Shown here: positions 45,176-53,995 of the stretch, piece by piece
Layout: each line of letters opens with the position of its first letter
How positions within the stretch are numbered: the stretch's first letter is position 1
Assembly (NCBI GenBank): GCA_910576855.1
Contig: CAJTJP010000002.1
Coordinates: 106,308 to 170,307, forward strand
DNA: 64,000 bases
Direction: 5' to 3'
DNA from: Erysipelotrichales bacterium
Lineage (GTDB): Bacteria > Bacillota_I > Bacilli_A > Erysipelotrichales > Erysipelotrichaceae
Made by a program: the position numbers and the translations under genes
The notes under the pieces: generated by a model
What the model saw: the letters and a program-made list of their open reading frames with translations, nothing else
Told to the model about the DNA's origin: nothing
The model's database searches: none

Positions 45176-46552
45176 ATGATACTTCGTTCCGTAGACGGCA
45201 TAATTCGAATGCTGGATGCCGATTATATCGAAAATGATGATATTCAAAAACGTGTATGCGGTGTTTGTATAGATTCGCGTAAGGTGGTAGAGGGGAATTT
45301 ATATATACCGCTGAAGGGTGCAAATAATAACGGACATGAGTTTGTGCAGCAGGCGATTCAAAAGGGGGCTGCGGCAACGCTTTGGAACAAGGATGAACCG
45401 TTTCCCCCGGAAAACATTACGGTGATCTTGGTTGAGGATACCTTAAAGGCATTGCAGCAGTTAGCCAGTGTTTATCGACGTCAGCTTTCAATGAAGGTAG
45501 TCGGAATTACCGGCAGCAACGGAAAGACGAGCACGAAGGATATTTTGGCGGGAATGCTGTCACAGCGCTATGTTACACAAAAAACCTTAGGTAATTATAA
45601 TAATGAGATCGGAGTACCGTTGACGCTTTTATCCATGAGTGAGAATACGCAGGTCGCTGTGATTGAGATGGGCATGGAAAATCTGAATGAAATCGATTTT
45701 TTAGCGAAAATGGTTTGTCCCGATATTGCGATCATTACAAATGTCGGTACGGCCCATTTGGAAAATCTGAAGACGCAGGAAAATATCGCAAAGGCAAAGC
45801 TTGAAATTACGCATGGTCTTGCACCGTTCGGCATGCTGATCTATAACGGCGATCAAAAGCTGCTGCGCGATGCGGTCACGAAGGAAGCAATCAGCGGTGA
45901 TATTCGCATCAAAACCTTCGGTGAACACGAAGAGAATGATTTTCATTTATCCTATGTAAAACAAACGGAAAACGGCATCACCTTCGCTGTGAATGAGGAG
46001 GAGGCCCGCTTTACGATGGATATGCTCGGTAAGCATCAGGCAGTGAATGCGATCGGCGCATTGATTGCGGCACGCGCCTTACAGCTTTCCGATATGGATA
46101 TCCAATTCGGTTTAAATACGATCGAAAAAACCGGCATGCGCAATGAATTGATGCGTGCAAATAAAGCACTTATTTTAAATGATTCCTATAAATCCAATCC
46201 GCAAAGCAGTGTTGCGGCACTGGAAACACTTGCATCCTTTGAGGTTCCTTATAAGCTTGCGGTTCTTGCCGATATGCTGGACTTAGGTGAGAACAGTGAT
46301 ATGCTGCATTATCAGCTCGGTAAACAAACGGCAGAGTATGAGCTTGCCGAGGTGCTTACCTACGGAGATATGGGGGCATATATCGCTCAGGGAGCATTGA
46401 ATCAAGGCATTAAGCATGTTCAGCACTTTGCAGACAAGGCAAAGCTGATTGCGTATTTATTGCCGTATCGAAACAAGGAATGTATGATATTGATCAAGGG
46501 CAGCCGCAGTATGAAAATGGATGAGGTAGTAGATGCCTTGATACAGGAATAG
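45176..46552 (+). CDS. murF: UDP-MurNAc-tripeptide--D-alanyl-D-alanine ligase
   Basis: A 458-residue Mur ligase that adds the terminal dipeptide (D-Ala-D-Ala, or a variant) to UDP-MurNAc-tripeptide. ATP loop GITGSNGKTSTKD, then NYNNEIGVPLTLL and the IITNVGTAHLENL motif, then the C-terminal ligase domain. It is directly followed by ddl, 9 nt away. If Ddl here makes D-Ala-D-Ser, MurF must accept that dipeptide. GAGGATG precedes the ATG. Confidence 0.95.
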   Translation: MILRSVDGIIRMLDADYIENDDIQKRVCGVCIDSRKVVEGNLYIPLKGANNNGHEFVQQAIQKGAAATLWNKDEPFPPENITVILVEDTLKALQQLASVYRRQLSMKVVGITGSNGKTSTKDILAGMLSQRYVTQKTLGNYNNEIGVPLTLLSMSENTQVAVIEMGMENLNEIDFLAKMVCPDIAIITNVGTAHLENLKTQENIAKAKLEITHGLAPFGMLIYNGDQKLLRDAVTKEAISGDIRIKTFGEHEENDFHLSYVKQTENGITFAVNEEEARFTMDMLGKHQAVNAIGALIAARALQLSDMDIQFGLNTIEKTGMRNELMRANKALILNDSYKSNPQSSVAALETLASFEVPYKLAVLADMLDLGENSDMLHYQLGKQTAEYELAEVLTYGDMGAYIAQGALNQGIKHVQHFADKAKLIAYLLPYRNKECMILIKGSRSMKMDEVVDALIQE

Positions 46553-46561
46553 AGGTAGAAC

Positions 46562-47626
46562 ATGGAAAAAATAAAACTCGCAGTGATATTCGGCGGTAAA
46601 TCAAGCGAATATCCGGTGTCATTACATAGTACAGCGTCTTTATTAAGACAGATCAATCGCGAACGCTATGAGCTTCACACGATCGGTATTTCAAAGACGG
46701 GCGATTGGTTCTTATATCATGGATCGATCGATGATTTGGAGCACGATCACTGGCTTTCGCATCCCGATAATCAGCCGATCGGCCTTGCTTGTACCGATAA
46801 GCATCACGGCTTTTTTATCCTGCATGAGGATCAGGTCAATGAGCCGATTGAAATTGACTGTGTTTTTCCGGTGCTTCACGGCAAAAACGGTGAGGACGGA
46901 ACGCTGCAGGGAATGTTAGAGCTGATGCAGATCCCGTATGTCGGCTGCGGCCATATGAGCTCTGCCATTTGTATGGACAAAGAAATGACGCATATCGTTT
47001 GTGAACGCGCAAATGTTCCTTGTGCACCGTATATGGCTGTATACGAACAATGCGTAACCGATGAAAAGGCTTTATATCAAAAAGCTGCGGATAAGTTGAA
47101 GGTGCCTTTTTTTGTTAAGTCGTGTAACGCAGGCAGCAGCTTCGGTGTTCATAAGGTGCATGATTTTGACGAATTTACAGCAGCATTAAAAGACGCATTT
47201 TATCATGACGGTAAGGGCAAGGTAATTTTAGAGGCTACGATCGAAGGCTTTGAAATCGGCTGTGCCGTTATGGGGAACGATGAACTTTTTGTCGGCAGTG
47301 TAGATGAAATTGAAATCGGTCAGGAATTTTTTGATTATGAGGGCAAATATGAGATGCGTGATTCGGCAATTTATTGTCCGGCACGAATTTCAAAAGAATT
47401 GTTTCAACAGGCGCAGCAGCTTGCGCAACGTGCATATCGCGCAATGAACTGTAAAGGTATGACAAGAGTAGATATGTTTGTCACAAAGGAAAATACGATC
47501 GTATTCAATGAATTGAATACAATTCCGGGCTTTACTGCGACAAGTCGTTATCCGACCATGATGAAGGAAGCGGGAATCGCATTTCCGGATTTGATCGATC
47601 GTTTGATTAATTTAGCGATGGAGTAG
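46562..47626 (+). CDS. ddl: D-Ala--D-Ala/D-Ser ligase, VanG-like
   Basis: A 354-residue ATP-grasp ligase. N-terminal FGGKSSEYPVSLHS, VFPVLHGKNGEDGTLQG, CMDKEMTH, the EIGCAVMGNDELFVG and FFDYEGKYEMRD omega-loop stretch, and a C-terminal NELNTIPGFTATSRYPTMM. From memory of the family, the last three segments and the SRYP ending resemble VanC/VanG-type ligases more than ordinary Ddl (which reads like FYDYEAKY ... PGFTQFSMYP). The Tyr of the KY pair is kept, arguing against a D-Lac ligase. D-Ala-D-Ala or D-Ala-D-Ser specificity cannot be decided by reading. Confidence 0.9.
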   Translation: MEKIKLAVIFGGKSSEYPVSLHSTASLLRQINRERYELHTIGISKTGDWFLYHGSIDDLEHDHWLSHPDNQPIGLACTDKHHGFFILHEDQVNEPIEIDCVFPVLHGKNGEDGTLQGMLELMQIPYVGCGHMSSAICMDKEMTHIVCERANVPCAPYMAVYEQCVTDEKALYQKAADKLKVPFFVKSCNAGSSFGVHKVHDFDEFTAALKDAFYHDGKGKVILEATIEGFEIGCAVMGNDELFVGSVDEIEIGQEFFDYEGKYEMRDSAIYCPARISKELFQQAQQLAQRAYRAMNCKGMTRVDMFVTKENTIVFNELNTIPGFTATSRYPTMMKEAGIAFPDLIDRLINLAME

Positions 47627-47660
47627 GCGCATATACTTTAGATAAAGAGGTGAAAGTATT

Positions 47661-48812
47661 ATGTTGGATTCAAGCAGTCGGTGTTGGGCAGAGGTAGAGC
47701 TTGGCTACATCAAGCATAATGTAGCCGAAATTCGTAAAATGATTCCTTCGACCACAAAAATCATGGGTGTAGTAAAGGCGAACGCCTACGGACACGGTGA
47801 TATTGCCGTGACTAAGGCATTGAAAGCATGCGGCGTTGATTTTTTTGCGGTGTCAAGCGTTGATGAAGCATTGAATCTGAGAAATGCCGGCATTGCGGAG
47901 CCGGTGTTGATTCTCGGCTATACTCCAAGCATTCATTTTCATTATCTGCATGAATATAATATTATCCAAACGCTGATTTCCTATGAATACGCAAAGGAAT
48001 TGTCTGCCTATGCAGTTCAGGCAAATGTATTGATTCATGCCCATATCAAGGTGGATACGGGAATGACAAGGCTCGGTATTTCATGTAAAAAAGAAAAATG
48101 GGACATAGAAACAGTAAAGGCATTGTATCAGATGCCGCATCTTCAAACGGAAGGAATCTTTTCGCATTTTTCAGTCAGCGACAGCTTAAATAACAGTGAT
48201 GATTTAGACTATACGAAGCATCAAATCGCTTATTTCGATCAGGTGCTTACAGAATTGAAGGAAAGCGGAATCGACCCGGGCATTACCCATTTACAAAACA
48301 GCTACGGGATCATGAATTATCCGCAGCTTTCCTATGATTATGTCAGACCGGGGCTTTTGCATCTGGGTGTGACCGCAGATGATTCGATTGTCACTAATCA
48401 AAAGCCGTGCTTTCGTCCGATCATGACGTGGAAGGCAAATATTTCCTATGTGCGTGAGGTAGAGAAGGGCTGTTGCGTAAGCTACGGTCGCAATTATACC
48501 GCTCAAAAGCGCATGAAAATAGCGACGGTAAGCTGCGGATATGCGGATGGCTATCCGCGCATCGTTTCCAATCAAGGCATGCAGGTATTGATACACGGAG
48601 TGCGTTGTGAAATCATCGGCAATATTTGTATGGATCAGTTGATGGTGGACGTCAGTGCGCTGAGCGAGGTAAAGAACGGTGATGAGGTCGTGCTGTTCGG
48701 CTATGATCATGAAGTATTGTTGCCGGTGGATGAATTGTCACGCTGTGCCCAAACGATCAATAATGAGGCTTTATGCCGGCTCAGTGCTCGTGTGCCGCGC
48801 ATTTATAAATAG
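47661..48812 (+). CDS. alr: Alanine racemase (VanT racemase-domain-like)
   Basis: A 383-residue fold-type III PLP racemase. PLP lysine is in VVKANAYGHG, the opposite catalytic Tyr in VSYGRNYTA, and GYADGYPR and GNICMDQLMVDV are conserved. It makes D-Ala from L-Ala. Several stretches (ILGYT, FSHFSVSDS, LQNSYGIMNYP) resemble the racemase half of VanT, the serine/alanine racemase of D-Ser-type vancomycin resistance. It sits just after the VanG-like ligase, 34 nt away, with AGAGGTGA before the ATG. Confidence 0.92.
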   Translation: MLDSSSRCWAEVELGYIKHNVAEIRKMIPSTTKIMGVVKANAYGHGDIAVTKALKACGVDFFAVSSVDEALNLRNAGIAEPVLILGYTPSIHFHYLHEYNIIQTLISYEYAKELSAYAVQANVLIHAHIKVDTGMTRLGISCKKEKWDIETVKALYQMPHLQTEGIFSHFSVSDSLNNSDDLDYTKHQIAYFDQVLTELKESGIDPGITHLQNSYGIMNYPQLSYDYVRPGLLHLGVTADDSIVTNQKPCFRPIMTWKANISYVREVEKGCCVSYGRNYTAQKRMKIATVSCGYADGYPRIVSNQGMQVLIHGVRCEIIGNICMDQLMVDVSALSEVKNGDEVVLFGYDHEVLLPVDELSRCAQTINNEALCRLSARVPRIYK

Positions 48813-48838
48813 CAGCAGAGCTACTGCTGTTTTCTTTT
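48813..48838 (+). terminator. Weak terminator between alr and the membrane acyltransferase
   Basis: CAGCAG-AGCTA-CTGCTG followed by TTTTCTTTT, in the 40-nt gap. It may lower expression of the downstream genes. Confidence 0.6.
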
Positions 48839-48852
48839 AGGAAGGGGATTTT

Positions 48853-49881
48853 ATGGAGAAAAGGAACTACGGGGTGTTGGATATCGCTAAGTTTATCAGC
48901 GCCTTGCTGGTTATTGCGATTCATTGTGCACCGTTTTATCAAGTTAATGAAACATGGAATTTCGTCTATGTTCAAATCATTGCCCGCTTAGCCGTACCAT
49001 TCTTTTTTATGGCATCAGGCTGGCTGTTTTTTCAAAAGCTCGATATTCAAAAGGGAGCGAAAGATGAAGGAAACCTACACGTCTTGAAGCGTTATTGGCT
49101 GCGCATTTTAAAGCTGTATCTTGTATGGAGTGCTTTATATCTGCCGCTGTTAATCGCCTCATGGATTAAGGGCGGCTTCGGCTTTTTTGCCTGTATTCGT
49201 TTTCTGCGTGATTTTTTATTCAACGGAACCTTTTATCATTTATGGTTTTTACCGGCGTTGCTGCTGGGAATTCTAATTGTGTATATTCTTATCATGAAAT
49301 ATAAGCGACGTAGCGCATTATGTATTTGTTTCATACTTTATATGCTCGGTATGCTTATCAATGTTTACGGAAGTGAGCTTATCAATGTTCCGCTGCTGAA
49401 TTCGCTGTTAAGTCTTTATGAAAGTGTGCTTGTAACGGCGCGAAACGGAATCTTCTTTGCGCCGCTGTATTTGCTGCTCGGTTTTTTTGCACAGGACTTC
49501 ATCAACAATAAATTTAAAAAACAGGCATTGGCAGCCTTTCTTATCAGCTTTATTGCGCTGTGTGCCGAAGCCTTTCTCTATCGATATTTACATATGATGA
49601 ATGATTTGACAAGCATGTATTTCTGCTTGGTACCGACAGTATTTTTCCTGTTCATCTATCTGCTTCAGCTTTCCTTCAACGGCAATGTGATTACCTTATA
49701 TCTGCGTAAGCTGTCACTTTTGATTTATGTCAGTCATATATATTTTATCACCTTGTTTATGAATGTACTGAAGCTGTCGAATCTAACGGTATATCTGTTG
49801 ACGATTGTTTGTTCCTGTGCTTTTTCATGGGGCATCATCGTATTATCCGATCGTTATCCAAGGCTGAAGGTGATGATGTAA
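48853..49881 (+). CDS. Acyltransferase-3-type membrane protein (VanT N-domain-like)
   Basis: A 342-residue integral membrane protein with about ten helices, of the acyltransferase 3 fold. Start: DIAKFISALLVIAIHCAPF, then RLAVPFFFMASGWLF, GTFYHLWFLPALLLG and ARNGIFFAPLYLLLGF. From memory these match the N-terminal membrane half of VanT, which is proposed to handle L-Ser. Here it is a separate gene after the racemase. Another role, such as O-acetylation of wall polymers, remains possible. GGAAGGGG precedes the ATG. Confidence 0.82.
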   Translation: MEKRNYGVLDIAKFISALLVIAIHCAPFYQVNETWNFVYVQIIARLAVPFFFMASGWLFFQKLDIQKGAKDEGNLHVLKRYWLRILKLYLVWSALYLPLLIASWIKGGFGFFACIRFLRDFLFNGTFYHLWFLPALLLGILIVYILIMKYKRRSALCICFILYMLGMLINVYGSELINVPLLNSLLSLYESVLVTARNGIFFAPLYLLLGFFAQDFINNKFKKQALAAFLISFIALCAEAFLYRYLHMMNDLTSMYFCLVPTVFFLFIYLLQLSFNGNVITLYLRKLSLLIYVSHIYFITLFMNVLKLSNLTVYLLTIVCSCAFSWGIIVLSDRYPRLKVMM

Positions 49882-50832
49882 ATGAGCTGGAGAGAAATGG
49901 CAGAAGCATTAAGTGATGAACAGTTGAGCAATTTGATCGGTTATCTGTATGGCTTTGAGCGCTATGCGACGCAGGATCGCGCAGCGCTTGAGCATTTGCT
50001 GCTGCATGGCAAAAAACGCAGCTTCTTTTATTTGAGTGATAAGGGAGCGTATAAAACGATCAAATGCCTGCTCAGACATCCGGATCGTCCGCTGCATCTT
50101 ACGCATTATCCGATTGCTCAGTTATTGGAGCTCAGCGTTATCGAAGAGGTACCGAGCTTAACGCTTGAAAAGGACTACGGCTGGTATCAAATTCGTGAGG
50201 AAGCATATGACTTCGCGCAAAGAATTGCCCGTACCCGCCATTATGAGCCGCTGATCGTTGAATTAAAGCGACAGGATGAAATTTTATTCGGTTTATTTCA
50301 TTCTTACGGCATGCTGGAGTTAAATCAGTGCTGTGATATGCTGAAGCAATATGGAATTGAGATGGATCCGCAGCATTTGTTTTCCTCCTTGACATGGCGC
50401 TTATCACGTCGTGAGGTCTTGCAGGGGATTCAATTACAGCGTCGAAATAAAACTGCTTGCTTCATCATTTTAAGAGGCTTGGATTTTATGAAAACCTATC
50501 ATGGAATCACTGCATATCCGCATCTCCTCTATGAATTCAAGGATGAATCCGAAATCAGAAGGCGCAGTGAGCGCTACTTCGCATCGGAGTTTGATGCGCT
50601 GATTGAGCTTCGCCGCTTTTTGCTTCAATCATTTTCCCGCCGCTTCACCAAAACGATTCTGCAGGAGCTGATTGACGCTTATCAATACCATGTCTGTGAT
50701 TTTACCTTTGAGGAAACGATACTTCGTGTGTTTGATCAAGAATTAAGCAAAAAGCTTATAGAAAAGGCAATTACGGCACTGCCTGATATTTACTTAAAAT
50801 CGTATTCCGCAGATGAAATATTCAGTGAATAA
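49882..50832 (+). CDS. Protein of unknown function in the ddl-alr operon
   Basis: A 316-residue soluble protein; no signal peptide or membrane segment is seen. It is rich in basic and aromatic residues (for example RDAALEH-type helices, SSLTWRLSRREVL, RRSERYFASEFDALIELRRFLL), suggesting an all-helical fold. I do not recognise a family or catalytic motif. Its ATG follows the stop codon of the acyltransferase gene without a gap, with AAGGTGAT inside that gene as ribosome site, so the two are translated together. That tight linkage is the only clue. Confidence 0.75.
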   Translation: MSWREMAEALSDEQLSNLIGYLYGFERYATQDRAALEHLLLHGKKRSFFYLSDKGAYKTIKCLLRHPDRPLHLTHYPIAQLLELSVIEEVPSLTLEKDYGWYQIREEAYDFAQRIARTRHYEPLIVELKRQDEILFGLFHSYGMLELNQCCDMLKQYGIEMDPQHLFSSLTWRLSRREVLQGIQLQRRNKTACFIILRGLDFMKTYHGITAYPHLLYEFKDESEIRRRSERYFASEFDALIELRRFLLQSFSRRFTKTILQELIDAYQYHVCDFTFEETILRVFDQELSKKLIEKAITALPDIYLKSYSADEIFSE

Positions 50833-50844
50833 AGGAGTGATTCG

Positions 50845-52443
50845 ATGCTCAGAGTTCATCAGATCAAGCTTATGCTTGATGAAGATATCACGCTGTTAAA
50901 ACAAAAGTGCGCAGATAAATTGCGCATTCCCGTCACTGATATTATTGAATATCAAATCGTAAGGGAAAGCCTTGATGCGCGAAAACATCCGCTTTGTTTT
51001 TCTTATACCGTTGATGTAAGCATAAAAAATGAAAAGCGATGCTTACATCGCAAGGATGTACAAAAGGCTGTCAAATATCATTATGAAATGCCTAAATGCG
51101 GCAGTGAAAAAGCAGAAGGCAGAGTTATCGTTGCCGGATTCGGACCGGCAGGTATGTATGCGGCACTGCTTCTGGCACAAATGGGTTATCGTCCGCTTGT
51201 CCTTGAAAAAGGTGAAATGATGGAACAGCGCATTCAAAGCGTGCAGCAGTTTTGGCATAATGGTACCTTGAATCCTGAAAGCAATGTTCAATTCGGTGAG
51301 GGTGGTGCAGGAACCTTCTCGGACGGTAAGCTGACAAGTCGCTCGAAAGATCCACGTTCTCATAAGGTATTAGCGGAATTCGTGCGCTTCGGTGCTCACA
51401 GCTCGATCTTATATGAGGCTTATCCGCATATCGGAACCGATCGTTTAAGGGGCATTGTAGTCAATATGCGCAAGGAAATATTGCGTCTCGGCGGTGAAAT
51501 ACGCTTTTCTGCTGCGCTTTGTGATATCAATATACAAGAGGGGCAGATCACGCATGTCAAGGCTGATAAGGAGTGGATTCCCTGTAAAGCATTGATTCTG
51601 GCAGTCGGACACAGCGCTCGCGATATTTTCGCCATGCTGGCACAAAAACAGGTTGCCATGCAGCAAAAATCATTTGCGGTCGGTGTTCGCATTGAGCATC
51701 CGCAAGCTTTTATCAATGAAGCACAGTATAAAGCATATGCGAAGCATCCGCGCTTAAAGGCTGCTTCTTATCGATTGAGCTATACAACGAAAAAAGGACG
51801 CGGCGTTTACTCCTTCTGTATGTGTCCCGGCGGCAGTGTTGTGAATTCCTCCAGTGAGCATAATGCTCTTGTCGTCAACGGCATGAGCGAATACGCAAGA
51901 GATCGCGAGAATGCGAACAGCGCAATATTGGTTCAGGTAAATCCTGAGGATATCGGAAGGGATATCATGGCCGGTATTCAATTTCAACAGGATTTGGAGC
52001 GCAAGGCATATCAAATCGGAAAAGGCTACTTTGCGCCGGTACAAAGACTCAGTGATTTTCTGCAGCGGCAGGCTTCCGTTTCGATCGGCAAGCTGAAGCC
52101 GACAATATTGCCCGGCTATACGCTTTGCGATATTCATACGATCTTGCCTTCTTTTGTGAGTGATGCCTTAGCGGAAGCCTTTGTGCAGTTCGATCATCAG
52201 CTCCGCGGCTTCCTGCATGAGGACGCTATTCTTACAGGGATAGAAACACGCTCCAGCTCACCGCTTCGTATTTTACGAAATAGTGATACTCTGACATCAC
52301 CGACACTTTCCAATCTATATCCGTGTGCTGAGGGTGCAGGATATGCGGGCGGCATCGTATCAGCCGCTATTGACGGCTTGCGCTGCTCGGAAAAGGTGAT
52401 TGAACGCTTTCAAAGCGACTATTCAGAGGTCTGTAAGAGATGA
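50845..52443 (+). CDS. FAD-dependent oxidoreductase (COG2509-type)
   Basis: A 532-residue flavoprotein. A small N-terminal domain (about 1-85) precedes the FAD Rossmann motif VIVAGFGPAGMYAALLLAQMGY. Family-typical FGEGGAGTFSDGKLTSR and the C-terminal AEGAGYAGGIVSAAIDGL are present. This matches a widely distributed group of uncharacterised FAD dehydrogenases; the substrate is unknown. It starts 12 nt after the preceding gene, with AAAGGAG upstream, and closes the run that begins at murF. Confidence 0.9.
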   Translation: MLRVHQIKLMLDEDITLLKQKCADKLRIPVTDIIEYQIVRESLDARKHPLCFSYTVDVSIKNEKRCLHRKDVQKAVKYHYEMPKCGSEKAEGRVIVAGFGPAGMYAALLLAQMGYRPLVLEKGEMMEQRIQSVQQFWHNGTLNPESNVQFGEGGAGTFSDGKLTSRSKDPRSHKVLAEFVRFGAHSSILYEAYPHIGTDRLRGIVVNMRKEILRLGGEIRFSAALCDINIQEGQITHVKADKEWIPCKALILAVGHSARDIFAMLAQKQVAMQQKSFAVGVRIEHPQAFINEAQYKAYAKHPRLKAASYRLSYTTKKGRGVYSFCMCPGGSVVNSSSEHNALVVNGMSEYARDRENANSAILVQVNPEDIGRDIMAGIQFQQDLERKAYQIGKGYFAPVQRLSDFLQRQASVSIGKLKPTILPGYTLCDIHTILPSFVSDALAEAFVQFDHQLRGFLHEDAILTGIETRSSSPLRILRNSDTLTSPTLSNLYPCAEGAGYAGGIVSAAIDGLRCSEKVIERFQSDYSEVCKR

Positions 52444-52465
52444 GGAAGCAATCAAAATACAATGA

Positions 52466-52500
52466 AAAGAACACTTTTTGATAAAGCAGTTCTTTTTCTT
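52466..52500 (+). terminator. Terminator of the murF to FAD-oxidoreductase run
   Basis: AAAGAAC / GTTCTTT with an inner TTT/AAA pairing, followed by T-rich sequence. Confidence 0.6.
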
Positions 52501-52569
52501 TTGTCAAAAATTGAAAATTAAGGCAAGTTTTTAGTTGTTTGGGCGTATCTTTGTTGTAGAGGTGATTGA

Positions 52570-53880
52570 ATGAGCAAGCGATGCAGAATCGTCGTATACG
52601 CTATAATTGCCGCTGTCTGTGTCTGTATAGCAGCAGCTTTGATAAAGCTGTTATTTTTCAGCGGTCTTTTTATTCCGCAGATAAAATTGAATGATTCTTC
52701 TCATATGCAGGTGGAGGTAAATACAAATTTCATTGATCCGGGCGCAACGGCACGCTTTCATTTTCATGATTACAGTGAGAATATCATAACCGAAAGCAGC
52801 TTAAATACCGCAAAGTTGGGAACATATAAGATTCGCTATACATTTGAGGAATATGACAAATCAATCGTCAGAACGGTTGAGGTCGTTGACACGACAGCTC
52901 CTGCGATCAAGCTGAAGGGTCAAAATCCGATGCGCGTCTTTGAAAACGAGGAATTCAAGGATCCCGGCTTTCAGGCATCCGATCAATATGACGGTGTTTT
53001 GACAAAGCAGGTAAAGGTAGATGCGAAGGCATTGAATATGAAGCAGACAGGAACGTATGAAATAATCTATACGGTAAATGATTCCAGCGGCAATACGACC
53101 GAAATCAAGCGTATTGTTGAGGTATGCAAAGACCCTACGAACGAAAAGCTGTATTATAATCATGATCAGTATGATAATAAGGCAGAGGAGTGGTGGTTCA
53201 ATAAAAGCGAAAACAATCAGCGCACGACCGGCTGTCGTGATGAAGCGCTTTTGGCAAAATATGATGCGTATATGATGGGACCTGATGATAAGACGATTTA
53301 TTTGACCTTTGATGAAGGTGGCAATGATATCACATATATCAAGGAAATTGCCGGTGTCCTAAATGATAACGATGTTCAGGCTACCTTTTTCCTGACCCGC
53401 AATTATATCAAGGATAATCCGGAATTTATCAATGATTTGGTTGCGCACGGGCATGTGATCGGCAATCATACATGGCATCATTATGATATGGCAACGCTTG
53501 CGAATGCAAAGGATATCGATCGCTTTGTTGCGGAAATCACTGAGCTTGAAAAGACGTATATGCAGGTGACAGGTCAGCCGATGAAAAAGGTGTTTCGCTT
53601 TCCGAAGGGCGGTATGAGTGAACGCGGTCTGAAGCTTGTTCAGGATTTAGGCTATACCAATTATTTTTGGAGTCATGCGTATTATGATTACGCGGAGGAT
53701 GTGAGCGGAGAACAGGCGCTGAATACGCTGTTAAAGCATTATCACAACGGTGCCATCTATCTTCTGCATCCGTCCAATAAAGGAAATTATCTGGCAATGG
53801 ATCCCTTTATTAAGGCGATGAAACAAAAAGGTTATCAGTTTGCGACAGTCGATAAAATACCGAAGAATATAAACAAATAA
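52570..53880 (+). CDS. PdaA-like deacetylase with Ig-like domains
   Basis: A 436-residue envelope protein. An N-terminal anchor (YAIIAAVCVCIAAALIKLL) is followed by two Ig-like DUF5011-type repeats (each with FxDPGF/FIDPGA and GTYEIIYTVNDSSGN) and a C-terminal NodB domain. Its motifs: TFDEGG, GNHTWHH, RFPKGG, FWSHAYYDY and YLLHPS, which resemble PdaA (muramic acid de-N-acetylase). The usual second Asp of TFDD is Glu here (PdaA has Asn). It probably acts on peptidoglycan. AGAGGTGA precedes the ATG. Confidence 0.88.
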   Translation: MSKRCRIVVYAIIAAVCVCIAAALIKLLFFSGLFIPQIKLNDSSHMQVEVNTNFIDPGATARFHFHDYSENIITESSLNTAKLGTYKIRYTFEEYDKSIVRTVEVVDTTAPAIKLKGQNPMRVFENEEFKDPGFQASDQYDGVLTKQVKVDAKALNMKQTGTYEIIYTVNDSSGNTTEIKRIVEVCKDPTNEKLYYNHDQYDNKAEEWWFNKSENNQRTTGCRDEALLAKYDAYMMGPDDKTIYLTFDEGGNDITYIKEIAGVLNDNDVQATFFLTRNYIKDNPEFINDLVAHGHVIGNHTWHHYDMATLANAKDIDRFVAEITELEKTYMQVTGQPMKKVFRFPKGGMSERGLKLVQDLGYTNYFWSHAYYDYAEDVSGEQALNTLLKHYHNGAIYLLHPSNKGNYLAMDPFIKAMKQKGYQFATVDKIPKNINK

Positions 53881-53995
53881 TAGTGATTATAGCACTAAAA
53901 CACGTTATTATGCTTTGTTTTGGTAATAATAGATTGAACTTTTTTCGTGAAAAACGGGTCTATTATATGTAGGAACATTCATGAAAGGGGTAATT

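Noticed and set aside
46562..47626. Ddl as a D-Ala-D-Lac (VanA-type or Leuconostoc-type) ligase
   Set aside because: The omega-loop keeps Tyr in the KY pair and lacks VanA-like sequence, so high-level D-Lac resistance is not supported.
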